Assembly: GCA_029204225.1 (NCBI GenBank)
Contig: CM055096.1
Location: forward strand, 77,317,236 to 77,381,235
Length of the DNA: 64,000 bases
From: Diphasiastrum complanatum
Taxonomy: Eukaryota; Streptophyta; Lycopodiopsida; Lycopodiales; Lycopodiaceae
Direction: 5' to 3'
Both the position numbers and the translations under genes were made by a program. How positions within the stretch are numbered: the stretch's first letter is position 1; each line of letters begins with the position of its first letter. The notes beneath the pieces were generated by a model. It made no database searches and was not told where the DNA came from. It worked only from the letters and a program-made list of their open reading frames with translations. Below are positions 45,473-59,783 of this stretch, piece by piece.

Positions 45473-45799
45473 ACATGGTGTGCTACACTTTTTATGCCAC
45501 TACATGATGTGGTTTGATGCATACTTAAAAATTTGACTATCCACTAAATTCTAAATAGGTCCATCACAAAATACTTTGTTAATCTATAAATATAGGTTTA
45601 ATTTTATTTTTAAAAAAAACTGTTTTTGAAGCTAAAAAAGTTAGCATGCCGGCGTGCTAGCATGCAAATATTTTATTTTAAAAAAAAAAGGTTCTTTGAA
45701 GAACTTTTTGAAAAAATAAATGTTTTTTGGGAGCTGATTCGGTTAGCATGCCGTTGTGCTAGATAGCACGCCGACATGCTAAGTGGCATGCCAGAAATA
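45473..45799 (+). repeat. Dispersed repeat with AGCATGCC hairpins, copy 1
   Basis: Aligns in inverted orientation with 62,266-62,606. Shared landmarks are CACATGGTGTGCTAC, TTTTTATGCCACTACATGAT, TTTGATGCATACTTAAAAAT (complement in the other copy), GTTAGCATGCCGGCGTGCTA and GTGGCATGCCAGAAATAT. An internal hairpin lies at 45,743-45,782 (TTAGCATG...CATGCTAA). Confidence 0.8.
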
Positions 45800-46094
45800 T
45801 GACATGTTAGCGGCCCTTTCAGTTATGCACTAATAATTATATCTGCACATTATCTCTCAACATACGTTAACAACAACACATTGTGATATGCTATAGGCAG
45901 GCTTGTTGGACCAGATTTGGCACCCATTTGAAAGAGTAGTTTTCATAATACATGATACTGGAACCATTAGACTTACCCACTCCTTCACCCTAAGAAGGGG
46001 CATGCTTTATTGGGCCATGTAACTAGTGAGCCATCACTCTTCACTATGTTCACTAACTGAGACAATCATTACATCGGCACGTGCGTGCCCGCGT

Positions 46095-46143
46095 GCACAC
46101 ACACACGCACACACACACACATCATCATCATCATCATCATCAT
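46095..46143. repeat. Compound microsatellite (CA)n(TCA)n
   Basis: CA repeats with a few CG interruptions are followed by eight or so ATC/TCA units and then AGC triplets. Confidence 0.85.
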
Positions 46144-46426
46144 TAGTAGCAGCAGCATAAAATACAACTCTGCAACTCGTAATTAAGATTTACAAGTGGC
46201 CTATGTGAAAAGACCCTATTGGATTTGATGCAATAAAAGTGGACATGAAATTCTACCTAATGTGACATGGATTCTTACAAAAGTGCACCTCTCACAGGGT
46301 AAATGTGTCACAAAACAAATGAGGACTCCAATAGTCTATGCACATTCTTTATGCATTGTTGGTTGCAACGGGTGGGGCCTTGTTTGCACCTATGTGTACT
46401 AAGATTCTCATGGTCTATCATGATTA

Positions 46427-47385
46427 TGGATGGATGACTTTGCATCGTTGGATGAGGGTGCAGCCCTATGTTCCGTATGAGAAGTACATTTATCCTATTC
46501 ACTTGACATCCTTGAAGAGCTAGAAAGTGCCAAGTGTTAGTTTTCCTTTTGTATTTTGGAGCCACATGCACAAATATAGTTTTTATGTTTTCCAAACCAA
46601 TCACCAATTCCACCAAAAGTTTCATGTGGAATGCCAATGATTGTATGTCATATAGCAGATGATGGTACATTTTTAAGAAATGAGCATGTGGACCATCAAT
46701 GACTCGTTACCACACAATATATGCAAATTCTACTAGGAATTGCATGTGTTATGAGCAAAGCAATCGTTGGTAAACATTTTGCTAATTCCAATAAAATAGT
46801 AACCGTAGCATGCATTAAGCCCTATCATGCTTAAACAAATAGTTAAAGTCTTGTAGGCCATATGTTAAAATTGGCATTTTGTCATGTCTTACATATGATG
46901 ACCTCATCCCCTTAATAATAATAATGCTAAATATAGCCATGGTGCCAAACTAGGTTAGAATTAGATTATCTTAGAATTTTATAAGAACATGCCCTTAAGT
47001 GGATGTCCCCATGCCTCAAAGAACCTAAAACATGAATTTTTTTATTGGGCTTCTCTCATGTCATGCTGTCTTGGAATATGTACAAATACAATAAGAGAAA
47101 CCAAGAATATCACAAGCAATTCGGCTCAAGGGAAGGAAGCTTCCTCGAGTAACCTTGCTCGGTTATTTAGAATGTTCTTATTGTTGTTGTGATCCAAAGG
47201 CAACATGACAACTTAAGGGTCAGTTCATGGTCATTAGTCAGTGCTAGCTACATAATGTTCATATGACATTAGGGTAACTTCCAAGGAAGGCAGCTTCCTA
47301 TGTCCTCGACTCAATTTTGTAAGATGCACTCCATAATTTACTTTTGGCCCTAGTATCACACACACACACACACACACACACACCA
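46427..47385 (+). repeat. Direct duplication, copy 1 (copy 2 at 48,018-48,886)
   Basis: The block aligns with 48,018-48,886: GGATGACTTTGCATC, AAGTGTTAGTTTTCCTTTTG, AAAAGTTTCATGTGGAATGC, GTAACCGTAGCATGCATTAA, CATATGACATTAGGGTAACT and a terminal (CA)n (47,353-47,382). The short frames inside are not conserved between copies, so it is probably non-coding. Confidence 0.82.
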
Positions 47386-48017
47386 ATTTCAACTATGGTT
47401 ATTTCAAAGTTTAATCGTGTCCTAATATGAAGAGTTGTAGTAGATGTGCATTTGTACAATGCACAATATAGCTCAAATATTGACATAGTCTTAATATAAA
47501 AAATGCACTAATTTATTGTTATAAAAGCATAAGCCTTTATGTCTGGACCTTTTAGGACATTATGTGGCATAATACCTTGTAGTTGGCCCGATTGAGGCAT
47601 TACAATAGTATATGCTCAAGTAACTTACATCAAAAATAGAAAAAACCATTCATGATTTGTGTTGGCTAAAGCACCTAAGTTTATGCATTATTGGCCTTTG
47701 GAACCCTATCCTTAAGCTCCCACATTAAGGGTTGGGATTTATCCCTCACTAGGCTTGGACTTTGAAGGGCATGGCTTCGTTTCAGATCTAGCATACCATT
47801 TTCTAGTTATATCTAACTAAAAAATACGACAAAATTTTTATTTTATCTTTGTAACATAACATGCGAAGTGTTTTATATCATGAATAGTAAATTGTAGAAT
47901 GATTATTCACACGAGCTTCAAGAAATTTGGCCTTGCACATGGACTATGACCTGTTCATTCAACTTTTCAGCTTTAAGAATAGACTTTAAAATTGTCCTTC
48001 ATCTGACTTTTGTAGAT

Positions 48018-48886
48018 AGATGGATGACTTTGCATCATTGGATGAGGGTGCGGCCCTGTGTGCATCCTTGGTTCATTCGAGAGATACACTTATCCAAGTG
48101 TTAGTTTTCCTTTTGTATTCTGGAGCCACCTGCACAAACTTAGTTTTTATGTATACCAAAACAATCACCAAAAGTTTCATGTGGAATGCCAATGATTATA
48201 TGCCATGTAGCCATGTAGTATATGCAAATTCTACTGGTTAGTGCATCTGCTATGAGTCAAGCAATCATTGGTAAACATTTTGTTTGTTCCAATAAAATAG
48301 TAACCGTAGCATGCATTAAGCCCTATCAAGCTTAAACAGATCATTGAAGTCTTATGTTAACATTGGCATTTTGTCATGTCTTGCATGTAATTACCTCGCA
48401 TGCTAAAAAATGATAATCCTTAATATAGCCATGTGCCAAACTAGGGTAGAATTAGGTCATCTTTGACTTTTCTAAGAACTTCCAATGATGCCCTTAAGAG
48501 GATGTCCCCATGCCTCAAAAAACTTGAAGCATGAATTTCTTAATATTTTTTGGGATTATTTCATGTCATGACGCATGGAATATGTAAGAATTTAATAAGA
48601 GAAACTAAGAATATCACAAGCAATTTTGGATCAAGGGAAGAAAGCTTCCACGAGTCCCCTTGTTTTGTTTTTTACAATGTTCTTATTGTTGTGAGCCAAG
48701 GGAAACATGACATTTTGAGGGTCAGTTCATGGTCATTAGTCAATGCCAACTATATAATATTCATATGACATTAGGGTAACTTCCAAGGAAAGCAACTTCC
48801 TACGACCCCAACTCAATTTTGTAAGATGCACTCAATTTTTTAATTTTGGCCCTAGTGTCACACACACACACACACACACACACACG
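48018..48886 (+). repeat. Direct duplication, copy 2
   Basis: See the copy at 46,427. It lacks parts of the central segment (for example the ACATGACATCC portion near 46,505) but ends at an equivalent (CA)n block near 48,860-48,884. It lies 130-450 bp upstream of the TATA box of the secreted-protein gene. Confidence 0.8.
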
Positions 48887-49208
48887 TCTCACTCTCAAAA
48901 TCATGCTTGGAAGTTGAGGTGTAAGGCAACTTTTAAAAATAAAGGTTATTTTCAGTTTTAACTTTAAAGCGACAATTTTGTTGTAAATATATCTTTCATA
49001 ATCTCATATGAAATTTAACTTTCAAACTTTAGCTTTTACACACGGGATAATATTTTAGTTAGCATTTCAGTGAGACCTTGCAAAAAACTTGGCCTTTTCT
49101 TGAAGGGGAAACAAGCTTTTGACATGCAATTCAATGCCAACATTATTGCTCCTCACAAAATGTACTCACTCATGCGCACACTTAGCAGTCATGTGCTCTC
49201 TGAGTTTG

Positions 49209-49218
49209 TATATATAAG
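49209..49218 (+). promoter_or_regulatory. TATA box of the cysteine-rich gene
   Basis: TATATATAAG, about 109 bp before the ATG at 49,327. Transcription would start near 49,240-49,250, giving a leader of roughly 80 nt rich in CT, normal for a plant gene. Confidence 0.65.
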
Positions 49219-49326
49219 TTCACTATGTGGAGTGTATACATAAGTAGAAGCGAGGATTGACCTTTCTCTTTCTCCTTCATCGACTCCTTCTAGTGATTAA
49301 TCCTATCCAGAGCCTTGCTTTCTCAC

Positions 49327-49996
49327 ATGGCCAATCTCAACTATCAAACATGGGGGCCTGCTATATGCGCCTTTCTTATGGCTATTAATATTGTTCATGA
49401 TGTAGCGGCTCAAACTAACCATTGTCCCATGCCTCCTGATTATAAGACTCAAAAGATGTTTGAGCCTTGTTTGATTTATCTTACACCTTTGAATGGGGTG
49501 GGAGCGCGTCTTCCTCCCCAGAAAAGCTCTTGTTGTGAAAACATCAAGAACAGTACTCTTGATGGTGTGTGCTGCACAATGATACGATATTACCTCCAAA
49601 ATGAATACAATTTTGGAGATGCACTACAATTTTTTAGTCAGTGCGGTCAAGTTGTCTCGCACAACTACCAATGCATGAGTAAGGATCATCTACCATTACA
49701 ATCATGTATATAGTTTAGCTACAGCTAACTAATTGCCTAGTCTCATTACATGAGTTATGGTACTATGCTATGAGTATTCCCTTGTTATCAATAGCGCCAC
49801 GTAGTCTTATTCTTTTTATTTGGTAAAACATGGTCATGATTGTGAGAATGTAGGAGGCTTACATTGTACTCATGTTACCGTTACGTTGTTTGAAGCATTG
49901 TTCTTGTACAAATAATTTTATGAGTGACCTCTTCGATATCCCTAATTTATCTATTGCTCTCTGAAATTTGCAGAATACCTTGTACCGAGCAAATGA
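49327..49996 (+). CDS. Secreted 8-cysteine protein, non-specific lipid-transfer-protein-like; two exons
   Basis: Start ATG 49,327 in good context (CACATGGCC). Residues 1-27 or so form a signal peptide (WGPAICAFLMAINIV core, cleavage likely after DVAA). The mature part has C-x14-C-x20-CC-x11-CC-x22-C-x9-C, close to the plant LTP/2S-albumin eight-cysteine motif, except that the fifth and sixth cysteines are adjacent rather than CxC. The family carries lipids in a four-helix cage outside the cell. Read through, exon 1 is open to 49,713 and would add a ninth cysteine. A strong donor (GTAAGG, 49,679) and acceptor (TTGCAG, 49,973) remove 295 bp and give the end KYLVPSK-stop at 49,996, with the intron just after the last motif cysteine, as is common in LTP genes. 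Coding is intact. The exon-intron model is my inference; the unspliced frame is the alternative. Confidence 0.75.
49679..49973 (+). other. Predicted intron of the cysteine-rich gene
   Basis: GTAAGG donor, CT-rich tract CTATTGCTCTCTGAAATTTG and CAG acceptor; 295 bp. It is conserved in the inverted copy at 63,756-64,000, where the acceptor AG is changed to GG. Confidence 0.6.
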
Positions 49997-50215
49997 GGAA
50001 TGTGCGAGATCTCGAGCTCTTTGCAACCGAATAATTTCCACTACTGAGAAGAATTGGATGAATGCCAGTAGACTCCAGCCAAGTGGCAACCGCATTTGAC
50101 AACCTCTGTTGCTCTTTTTTTAGCTATTTTAGCATGTAGTAAACTATGATGCAATTGCCTTGCAAAGACATAAGTTCAATTGTACTCTAGTTTGTATATT
50201 ATGAAAGTGATATTA
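49725..50215 (+). repeat. Gene 3' segment duplicated in inverted orientation at 63,507-64,000
   Basis: From within the intron through exon 2 and about 220 bp downstream, this segment aligns with the reverse complement of the window end, for example in CTAACTAATTGCCTAGTCTC, GCCACGTAGTCTTATTCTTT, ATCATGCAATTG-like and GCTATTTTAGCATGTAGTAA. Confidence 0.85.
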
Positions 50216-50818
50216 TCCACTATGTCACTTGTCACTCAATGGGGTATAATTTCTTTACTTATCGATATGCATTTGAGCTTATGAATATTTAAATTCTATC
50301 CTTGAATTCCTTATGGATGCCGTCTTTTAAGTTGAAAGTTCAAAAAATATTTTGGATCCAAGAAATGTATGTCATAGCATTTGATATGGCAAACTTTGAT
50401 ACCTAGCCTATCTGATTGGCAATTAAAAGCATCAATAGTAATTGTAGAAGCATGTTGTTTACTTTGAATGTTGGGCTAGCATTTAAAGTTTTGAATTTGT
50501 AATCTGGACCATTGAGTATCTCTAGGTATTACACAAATCAATACCCAAAGTCCTCCTACAACTAGAACTTTGGCATTGACTTACGCAAGGATCAATACCA
50601 AAAAAATTGGTAAAAGTATTATGTAAAACTGATTATACTTTTTGTTGGTATAGACAAACTAAGTACTTTACCTTAGTAATGAAAAAAGAAATTATATGTT
50701 TGCAAATTTCCTCAGAAGTAGATTGAGAAAGCATATCACCAAATTTGAAAAACAAAATAAGCCTACTGATTACTTGACACAAACAATTCAACTTTAGAAA
50801 TTGGCATATCAATCTCCA
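50216..50818. other. Unassigned AT-rich DNA downstream of the cysteine-rich gene
   Basis: No coding or repeat signature recognised. The gene's polyadenylation site is probably in the first part, but no unambiguous signal stands out. Confidence 0.4.
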
Positions 50819-50937
50819 AATTTCAACTATACCATGCTTACTTGATGACTCACAATATAAAGATCACATACCATATTGAGCCAAAAGGCAAAGTGCAAGC
50901 TCAATATGGCATCTTAGTCTTATTGGAGAGTTCTCAA
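50819..50937 (+). repeat. Dispersed repeat, copy 2 (copy 1 at 2628-2752)
   Basis: Direct match to 2628-2752; it ends at CTCAATAT, where the large inverted repeat starts. Confidence 0.75.
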
Positions 50938-52406
50938 TATAAGTGGGATTGACAAGGATACTCTGGGTCTACACATTCTACACCTCTTGTGTGGGGCTCT
51001 ACATTCCATACATACAAAAGAGAACACATTATGTACATACAAAATGTTATGAACATTGAATTATTTTTTTCACAATAATAATGTCAAAATGTCCATCGAA
51101 ATGTTGTTGTTGTTGTCTTTTTTTTTATTTTTTTTGGTGGGGGAGTGCATCCCCCCCTGCCTTTCTGGAGGAGAAAACAGACATTTTTATGCATCTCAAA
51201 TTGAGGCATATGGGCACTCTACGAGCATCCACTCGACGATTGGGACATAGTGGGCACATTGTCAGGCAAGGGCATCAAGCGTGAAGCATGAAATCATCAT
51301 ATCCAAGATTTTGGTAGGCCCACGTATGATTTAGATAGACTCATTGTGCCACACACTAATGGCTGAGACAAACCATTTGAAAATCATGTACTATATTTTA
51401 TTTTTGGGCAAACAAATGTGGGACTCTAAACCTAAAGCAGCAAACGCAAGATTCATGACACTAATTGAAATCATCATCTTTTCAATTTGAATACAATCCC
51501 ATATTTCTACTATTTGTGTTGTCCTAGTAGGTCCATGTGGACATGCACCGAATTTGACCCCCTCCCCCCTGGATGTCTATGATAAATGTGCACCACCAGA
51601 AATACTAGCCCAAGAGCAGCCATTGATACCAAGTATAGCTACAGGCCCTCCACCAACAGGTTCATCGATACCTGACTTGGGGGCACCATCGAGGATGTAG
51701 ACATGCCAATGGCCAGTGCGCTCTCTTGTGCCCGTGGCCTCTTAAAATGATTCGAATCGGCTTCTCAAAGATCACCTCCATCATCATAGGTTGGCATTCT
51801 AAGAGAAACAAGCACGAAAGACAACTGAGAAAGAAATCCAGATGAGAAGCTGATGTCCACATTGCCAAAATGCAATAGAAAATGGATGCAATGAAAACCA
51901 ACATTCAATTTACTAAACTATATTCAATTTACTAAACCCTACAAAAGTCACAAAAGCACCTAAAAGCCCAATTAGAAGCTGAGAAGAAACGGACAAAGCG
52001 CCAAATCAATGTGGTGCTAGATAAAGAAACGGTGATTCAAGGCTGTGCAGGATAGGTGTGTGGATCCCCAAAAAATTATTGATTTCTATCTTGTGGTGCC
52101 ACCAATGCCAAACACCACTATGTCCCTATCAAAAAATATAACGCAATTATCACTAAATTGCAAACGTATAAATAGTTGTTGCAAGATTCTATGTAATTGA
52201 CAACCTTGAGCAGCAAAATGATGAGCTGAAAGGCAATTGGATGAATTACGAGGGGCCCAAGCGAGATAGAAATTGCACTATGATTGATATCAACAACAAG
52301 TACAATAACTTGAAGTGATAACTTCAACTTGTTCGTTGAGCATGATAACACTGGCTACAGTAAAACTCAATTAGCCTGATTAAAAACTTAAAATTACAGA
52401 TCAGCC
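50938..52406 (+). repeat. Large inverted repeat, left arm
   Basis: Aligns with the reverse complement of 56,822-59,123. Outer end TATAAGTGGGATTGACAAGG; internal landmarks TCGACGATTGGGACATAGTG, GGGGGCACCATCGAGGATGT, AAGAAACGGTGATTCAAGGC; inner end AAATTACAGATCAGCCTATA. The inner 140 bp (52,262-52,400) resembles the LTR of copia J on the minus strand. Coding-like frames in the arms are broken differently in each copy and match no domain I know. Confidence 0.88.

Positions 52407-52483
<77 letters not shown>
52407..52483. repeat. (TA)n(GA)n(GATA)n microsatellite at inner end of left arm
   Basis: A TA tract, then GA, then GATA units, directly adjoining the inverted-repeat arm. The right arm's inner end likewise adjoins (TG)n(TA)n. 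Confidence 0.9.
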
Positions 52484-52509
52484 ATGCATCCAAACATTCA
52501 AATATATTT

Positions 52510-53445
52510 GAGTGATGGTTTTGATCCTGTCCACACCTCATAAGAAGGTGTCTTGTCATTTAAGGCCTTTGTAATGGATCGATTTTGAAGATAGGCCACT
52601 ATAGTAATAGCTTCTACCCAGAATTTTTTTGGAAGAGAGGCATGGGACAACATGCTCTTGGAACTTTAGATAAGTGTCTGATTCTTTCTCACATCTACAG
52701 CATTGGACTGAGGTGAGCAGCTAGTCGTATATTGTTGATGTATTCTGTTGGCCTTGCAAAACGCCTTAAATTATGTGGAGATATACTCTCCCCCTGCATT
52801 TGTGTGTAGAGCTTTGATCTTCCTTTGGGTCTAATTCTCAATAGAGAACCTGAACTGCTTGAAGAACTTGAATGCCTCTGATTTGTTCTTCAAAAAATAA
52901 GTAGTAGTCCCTCGAGAGAAGTCATCGATGAAGGTTAGAAAATAGAGACTCCCCCTGTAGTAAAAGTCTGCATCGGGCCAAAATGTTGCTATGTACAAGA
53001 TCAAACAAAGCTTTGGAAGTATGAACTGAATCGGAAATGAATGGACTTCAAGCACGATTGTTGATAATACAGCTTTCACATGGAGAAGTTGGTCTGTTGA
53101 TAGAAGGAAGATCTTGTACTAGACTCTGAGTCAACATTTGTTGAATACTATTGAAGTTAAGATGGCCTAATCTGAAATTCCAAAGCGTATCAGTTGATTT
53201 AGAAGTAGATGTGTGAAGAGTTTGATTGTTAGAAGAATAATAGTGGCTCAGTTTGTAAAGATATCCACTTCTTCTTCCGAGAGCTAGAATTTTTCGAGAT
53301 TTGTCAAGAATGGTGCAGCCGTTTGTATTGAATTCTGTTAGTAATAGGTTCATTCCTTTTACAGATTGAATCAGCTTTGTAGAGCACACAGTTTTTTCCA
53401 CTATTGTCTTGTGCTCTACCACATTATTGGCATGTATATTTTGCT
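52510..53445 (-). pseudogene. Copia fragment K: pre-integrase and integrase core
   Basis: Minus strand from 53,445: VVEHKTIVEKTVCSTKLIQS, CTILDKSRKILALGRRSGYL, DTLWNFRLGHLNFNSIQQML and PCESCIINNRA (HxxxH and CxxC zinc site). The core then has YRGSLYFLTFIDDFSRGTTT, HTNAGGEYIST (catalytic region with Asp replaced by Asn) and VDVRKNQTL, then KKFWVEAITIVAYLQNRSIT and KTPSYEVWTGSKPS. Stops occur near 52,830 and 52,670. No gag, RT or LTR remains. It lies in the spacer of the large inverted repeat. Confidence 0.82.
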
Positions 53446-53958
53446 ATCCTTAATCTGATAACATCTCTTTTGATCTGCATTCAGATTTGTGTTAATATTG
53501 CTATGCTTATTTTCATTCTATCTGACTTTCTTGTTGCTCAATCTAATAAAATGTTCTTAGCGAGTTATTATTAGTCTAGCTGTTGACGACTAATATTTAG
53601 TCTTGCCTTTCGCGAATCATTCACGACTGATTATCAGTCGAGCTCAATCTAGCTCTTCGCTAGTCATTTGCAACAAATAATTTGTTTAGCTGTTTGTGAC
53701 AAATTATTCTTCTGATGCTTTGTTAATGTTTGGCTACATAATCAAAACAACCATGATTTCTATCACTAACGTTCTGTTCATTTCTGATAGACATAGTCAT
53801 GCTTAGGAAAAGAGTAATATAGCTTATTCCGCTGCGCACGAACACTTTCAGTTCGAGTTCATCTCTCATTCGAGTTTTGAGTTCGTTTCTTTTTTGTGTT
53901 CATTTTCTTTTTGAGCGATTTTCATTTTTCATGCACGACACACCCTCTTTCTCCAACA
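53446..53958 (+). repeat. Probable LTR of copia element L (right edge defined)
   Basis: Ends CTTTCTCCAACA just before a plus-strand PBS. It contains degenerate repeats of (A/C)GACTAATATTTAGTC- and TTCGCGAATCATTC-type motifs at 53,560-53,700. The left edge is assumed to be the end of fragment K. Confidence 0.55.
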
Positions 53959-53970
53959 TGGTATCAGAGG
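53959..53970 (+). promoter_or_regulatory. tRNA-Met primer-binding site variant, element L
   Basis: TGGTATCAGAGG, one mismatch at the last base. Confidence 0.78.
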
Positions 53971-54109
53971 TATTTTTGTAGCCTGATAAGCTGCCATAGT
54001 ACAAGACTCTACTAGCCGATAGAGTAATTGTCTTCTTGTTCTGTAATTCCAGATTTTCATACTTAAGTCACTGATAGTTTTTCCTATCACTTAGACTAAT
54101 CTTCCACAT

Positions 54110-54596
54110 GGATTCCCAAGGGAAAGCCAGTCCCATCATAGACAAGCTTGATGGAGCCAATTACCATCAATGAAAATTTAAGATAAAAATTGTACTAATG
54201 GCTAAAGAATTGTATGACGTTGTTATAAGTGCAGAAGAGAAACCCAAAGTAGATGACACAACAATCGCCAGATGGAAGCTAAAGGATGGAAAGGCTTTCG
54301 CACTGATCATCCTTAACATTACGGATACCCAGATCGGCCACGTATCCGAGGCTCAGACATCGAACTAAGTTTGGGACATCTTGAGCACACTATACGAAGT
54401 GCGAGATATAGCTTCAAAGCTACATCTCAAGAAGAAATTTTACTCCCTCAAGATGATGAATGGTGATTCCCTGCAGAATCAAATCAATCAATTCAAGAAC
54501 CTGCTAAGGCAAATGGCCATTGTCAGATCTGTCATAGACAATCAAGACGTAGTGATGCAACTGCTTACAAGCTTGCCAAGCTCATACGACATCTGG
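54110..54596 (+). pseudogene. Copia element L gag, N-terminal half
   Basis: ATG at 54,110: MDSQGKASPIIDKLDGANYH, a TGA, then KFKIKIVLMAKELYDVVISA, ARWKLKDGKAFALIILNITD, a second stop, then LSTLYEVRDIASKLHLKKKF, YSLKMMNGDSLQNQINQFKN and QDVVMQLLTSLPSSYDIW. It is a clear relative of J Gag (same block order, moderate identity). The match ends at 54,596, where a gypsy Gag in the same orientation takes over. Confidence 0.84.
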
Positions 54597-56480
54597 GGGT
54601 TTACCTAAATGGATCAGACGTGAGCTGAAATGCCATAAGGAGTATGCAATATTGCAAAATGCTATGGATGATGCAATTTGGGAGGCGGATGAAGATTCAA
54701 AAGATGAGCCGAATATTAGTATGTTGCCTTATACAGCAGGGTAGACCACTACGACATCCACCACTATTGCATCAACAAATGTCAACACTACTGCAGAAAT
54801 GATGCTCAATCGAGAAACTCATGAAGAACTAGCGAAAATGGATGGAAAAGTTACAGTCGCAATTTGATGAGAAGATCAAAGCATTGAAAGATTTCCATGG
54901 GCAAGCGAACAAGGAACTTGAGAAGTTTTCAAAGACTTTTCCTACCAAGGAAAATGTTTGGTGTTCTATTTGTACATAAAATCACACAGTGAATGAGTGT
55001 CCTCAATTGGAAAAAACAATGGAAATCAGTATATGCCATTTGTGTAATTTGCCTGATCATGAGACTGCTTTTTGCAATTTCAATCCTCGGATGATTCAGC
55101 AACGGTATCCCCAAATGGGATATCGTGAATCACATTATGGAAGAAATCCAGCAACTAGACCTTGACAATCTGCTCTTGGATATCCGGAACGTTTAGTCTT
55201 ACTAGTCTCACCAAAGCACCCCGCTCCTCCTACCAATTTGATGGAACTAGAACCGTACAGAAGTGCCGAGCAATGGAACTATGGTACTGATCAAGAAGGT
55301 GGATCTTCAGAACAATATGCTATTTATGTTGTCGCACAACAACGGGCATCTAGAAACTGGACCAGAGCACCACTTGGATTCTTTGCATGTGGAGAAAATC
55401 ACAGAGTTGCAGAATGTCCAAATAAAGAAAACTTTGTACCATTATGTCGTGACTATGGTTATGGGCATTGCTATAAAGACTGTCCAGCAAGATCGAAGCC
55501 ACCACCAGCTATAGCTCTCCTAAATTTGATAACAGTCAAGTGAAGACTAGTAGCTCAGAATAAACCAAGTGTACCCTTGATGGTGGTCACCAAAGCACAT
55601 AAGTAGAAAGAACCGATAGCAGATCCAGTACCTGCTAATTCTATACCATTAACTGATATACCAACAACATCTGGAGTTTATCCAAATCTTCATGCAGAAA
55701 AAAGTAGATATCAGGATATGAGGCAATGGATTAAACATCTGCAAGAAGAAGAGGAGCTTGAAGCTGCTAAAGCAACAACCGAAGTTCATTCTTCACCGTT
55801 GCAGCCACCAAGAAACTCACGTACATATATGAATGATCAGTTGCATCATCATGAAGAACCCTTCAAGATGACTGAATCGGAAGCACCGCAAACAGAACTG
55901 CTCATGAATATTTTGTCTAGCAAGATCAACATTTCATTGGGAGAGTTCCTGAAGTTGGTTTTAAAAGCAAAAGAAGTCTTAGAACAAAAGTTCGTTCAAG
56001 CAGAACCAGAAGTCCATCAGGAGCCACTTTTTTGTGCTGGATTTGAAGAATCTAATGAAGTACTCCATGTCAAAGCAGCTTGAAAAAGTGAGAAAAGAAT
56101 ATCACCCTACCGATATAACATAGACAATTTCCTAATGAAGCAGTTGTGATAGATGGCGGTTCGGGAGTTAACCTGATTTCTACAAGGCTATGTGCAAATT
56201 GGGGCCTTACAAAGATCAAGTTTGCTACTTTTGCCATTAAGCTAGCTGATCAAACTACAGTTCGTCCATGAGGAATGGTTGAAGATATACCTATCAGAAT
56301 TGCGGGAGTACAGTTCGTCATTACTTTCATAGTAATGGACTTACCAGAAGCACCAAATGTCTAACGAGTGCTATTGGGACATCCATGGTTACAAGTTGTG
56401 CAAGTAGTTTATAGTTGGGGTACCGGAAAAATTACTTTTGAAAATCGTGAACGTGTAGTCAAGGTTGATCCTGCAACGTA
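54597..56480 (+). pseudogene. Ty3/gypsy gag-protease fragment M
   Basis: Plus frames give LPKWIRRELKCHKEYAILQN, QSQFDEKIKALKDFHGQANK, two cysteine clusters (CSICT-NHTVNECPQLEKT and CHLCNLPDHETAFCNF), and FFACGENHRVAECPNKENF with CRDYGYGHCYKDCP. After an acidic linker (55,718-56,083) comes an aspartic protease AVVIDGGSGVNLISTRLCAN (DGG where DSG or DTG is usual), VQFVITFIVMDLPEAP and [20 protein letters not shown]. Multiple knuckle-like clusters and the LLGHPWL block are typical of plant gypsy Gag-Pro. It is interrupted by stops, and (TG)n(TA)n starts directly after KVDPAT. Confidence 0.78.
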
Positions 56481-56481
56481 C

Positions 56482-59123
<2,642 letters not shown>

Positions 59124-59189
59124 AATATATGTGCACTTTGACTAATAGTATATAATAATGTAAAGGATGATCCCTGCTTATCTATGATG

Positions 59190-59555
59190 GAGGCCTCAGT
59201 AACGCCCCCACCAAATTTGGTCGATAGCCCTTATAGGTAAACAAACGGTAGCTATCCTTGAATGTACGACCCCCGTGGATGCACCCGTGCTTTCACCGTT
59301 AGGCAGCACATTGCCTCGATAACGCCCCCACCAAATCTAGTCGATAGCCCTTATAGCTAAACGATAGGCAACATACCACCCCAATTGTGGATGCACCCAT
59401 GCTTCCACCGTTAGACAGCAGATTGCCTCAGTAAAGCCCCCAACAAATTTGGTTGATAGCCCTTATAGCTAAACAAACGGTGGCTATCACGAATATGTCA
59501 CCCCGCACCCCACAAGGCACAGACCGTGCTTACACCAACATAATGGCAGCACATT
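59190..59555 (+). repeat. Three tandem repeats of about 118 bp
   Basis: Units start near 59,192, 59,312 and 59,428, each CCTC-GTAA-GCCCCCACCAAAT..., then GATAGCCCTTATAG, GGATGCACCC(A/G)TGCTT and CACCGTTAG-CAGCA. They lie on the leader side of the PBS at 59,784. Confidence 0.82.
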
Positions 59556-59783
59556 GCCTCATCTGTCCTACATGCAGACAACACTAGGCCCGAATCGCAA
59601 AAACTGACCGTGCTTACACCTCAAGGGCAGCACCTTGACTCATCAAGCCTTCGTTCTACCGACCACCCCGACCGTGGATGCACCCGTGCTTACACTGTGG
59701 GCAACACCTTGCACAACAGTTGTCTTGATGAACCCCAAACAATCGTCATTTCCGTGAGATCCGCATAGCTGACCGGCCAGTCG

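Noticed and set aside
46308-46670. 120-codon minus frame near the direct duplication
   Set aside because: Not conserved in the second copy of the duplication and no domain; considered chance.
49859-50095. Minus-strand frame downstream of the cysteine-rich gene, present again at 63,688-63,870
   Set aside because: Differences between the two copies are mostly amino-acid changing, and the segment is better explained as intron, exon 2 and 3' DNA of the plus-strand gene.
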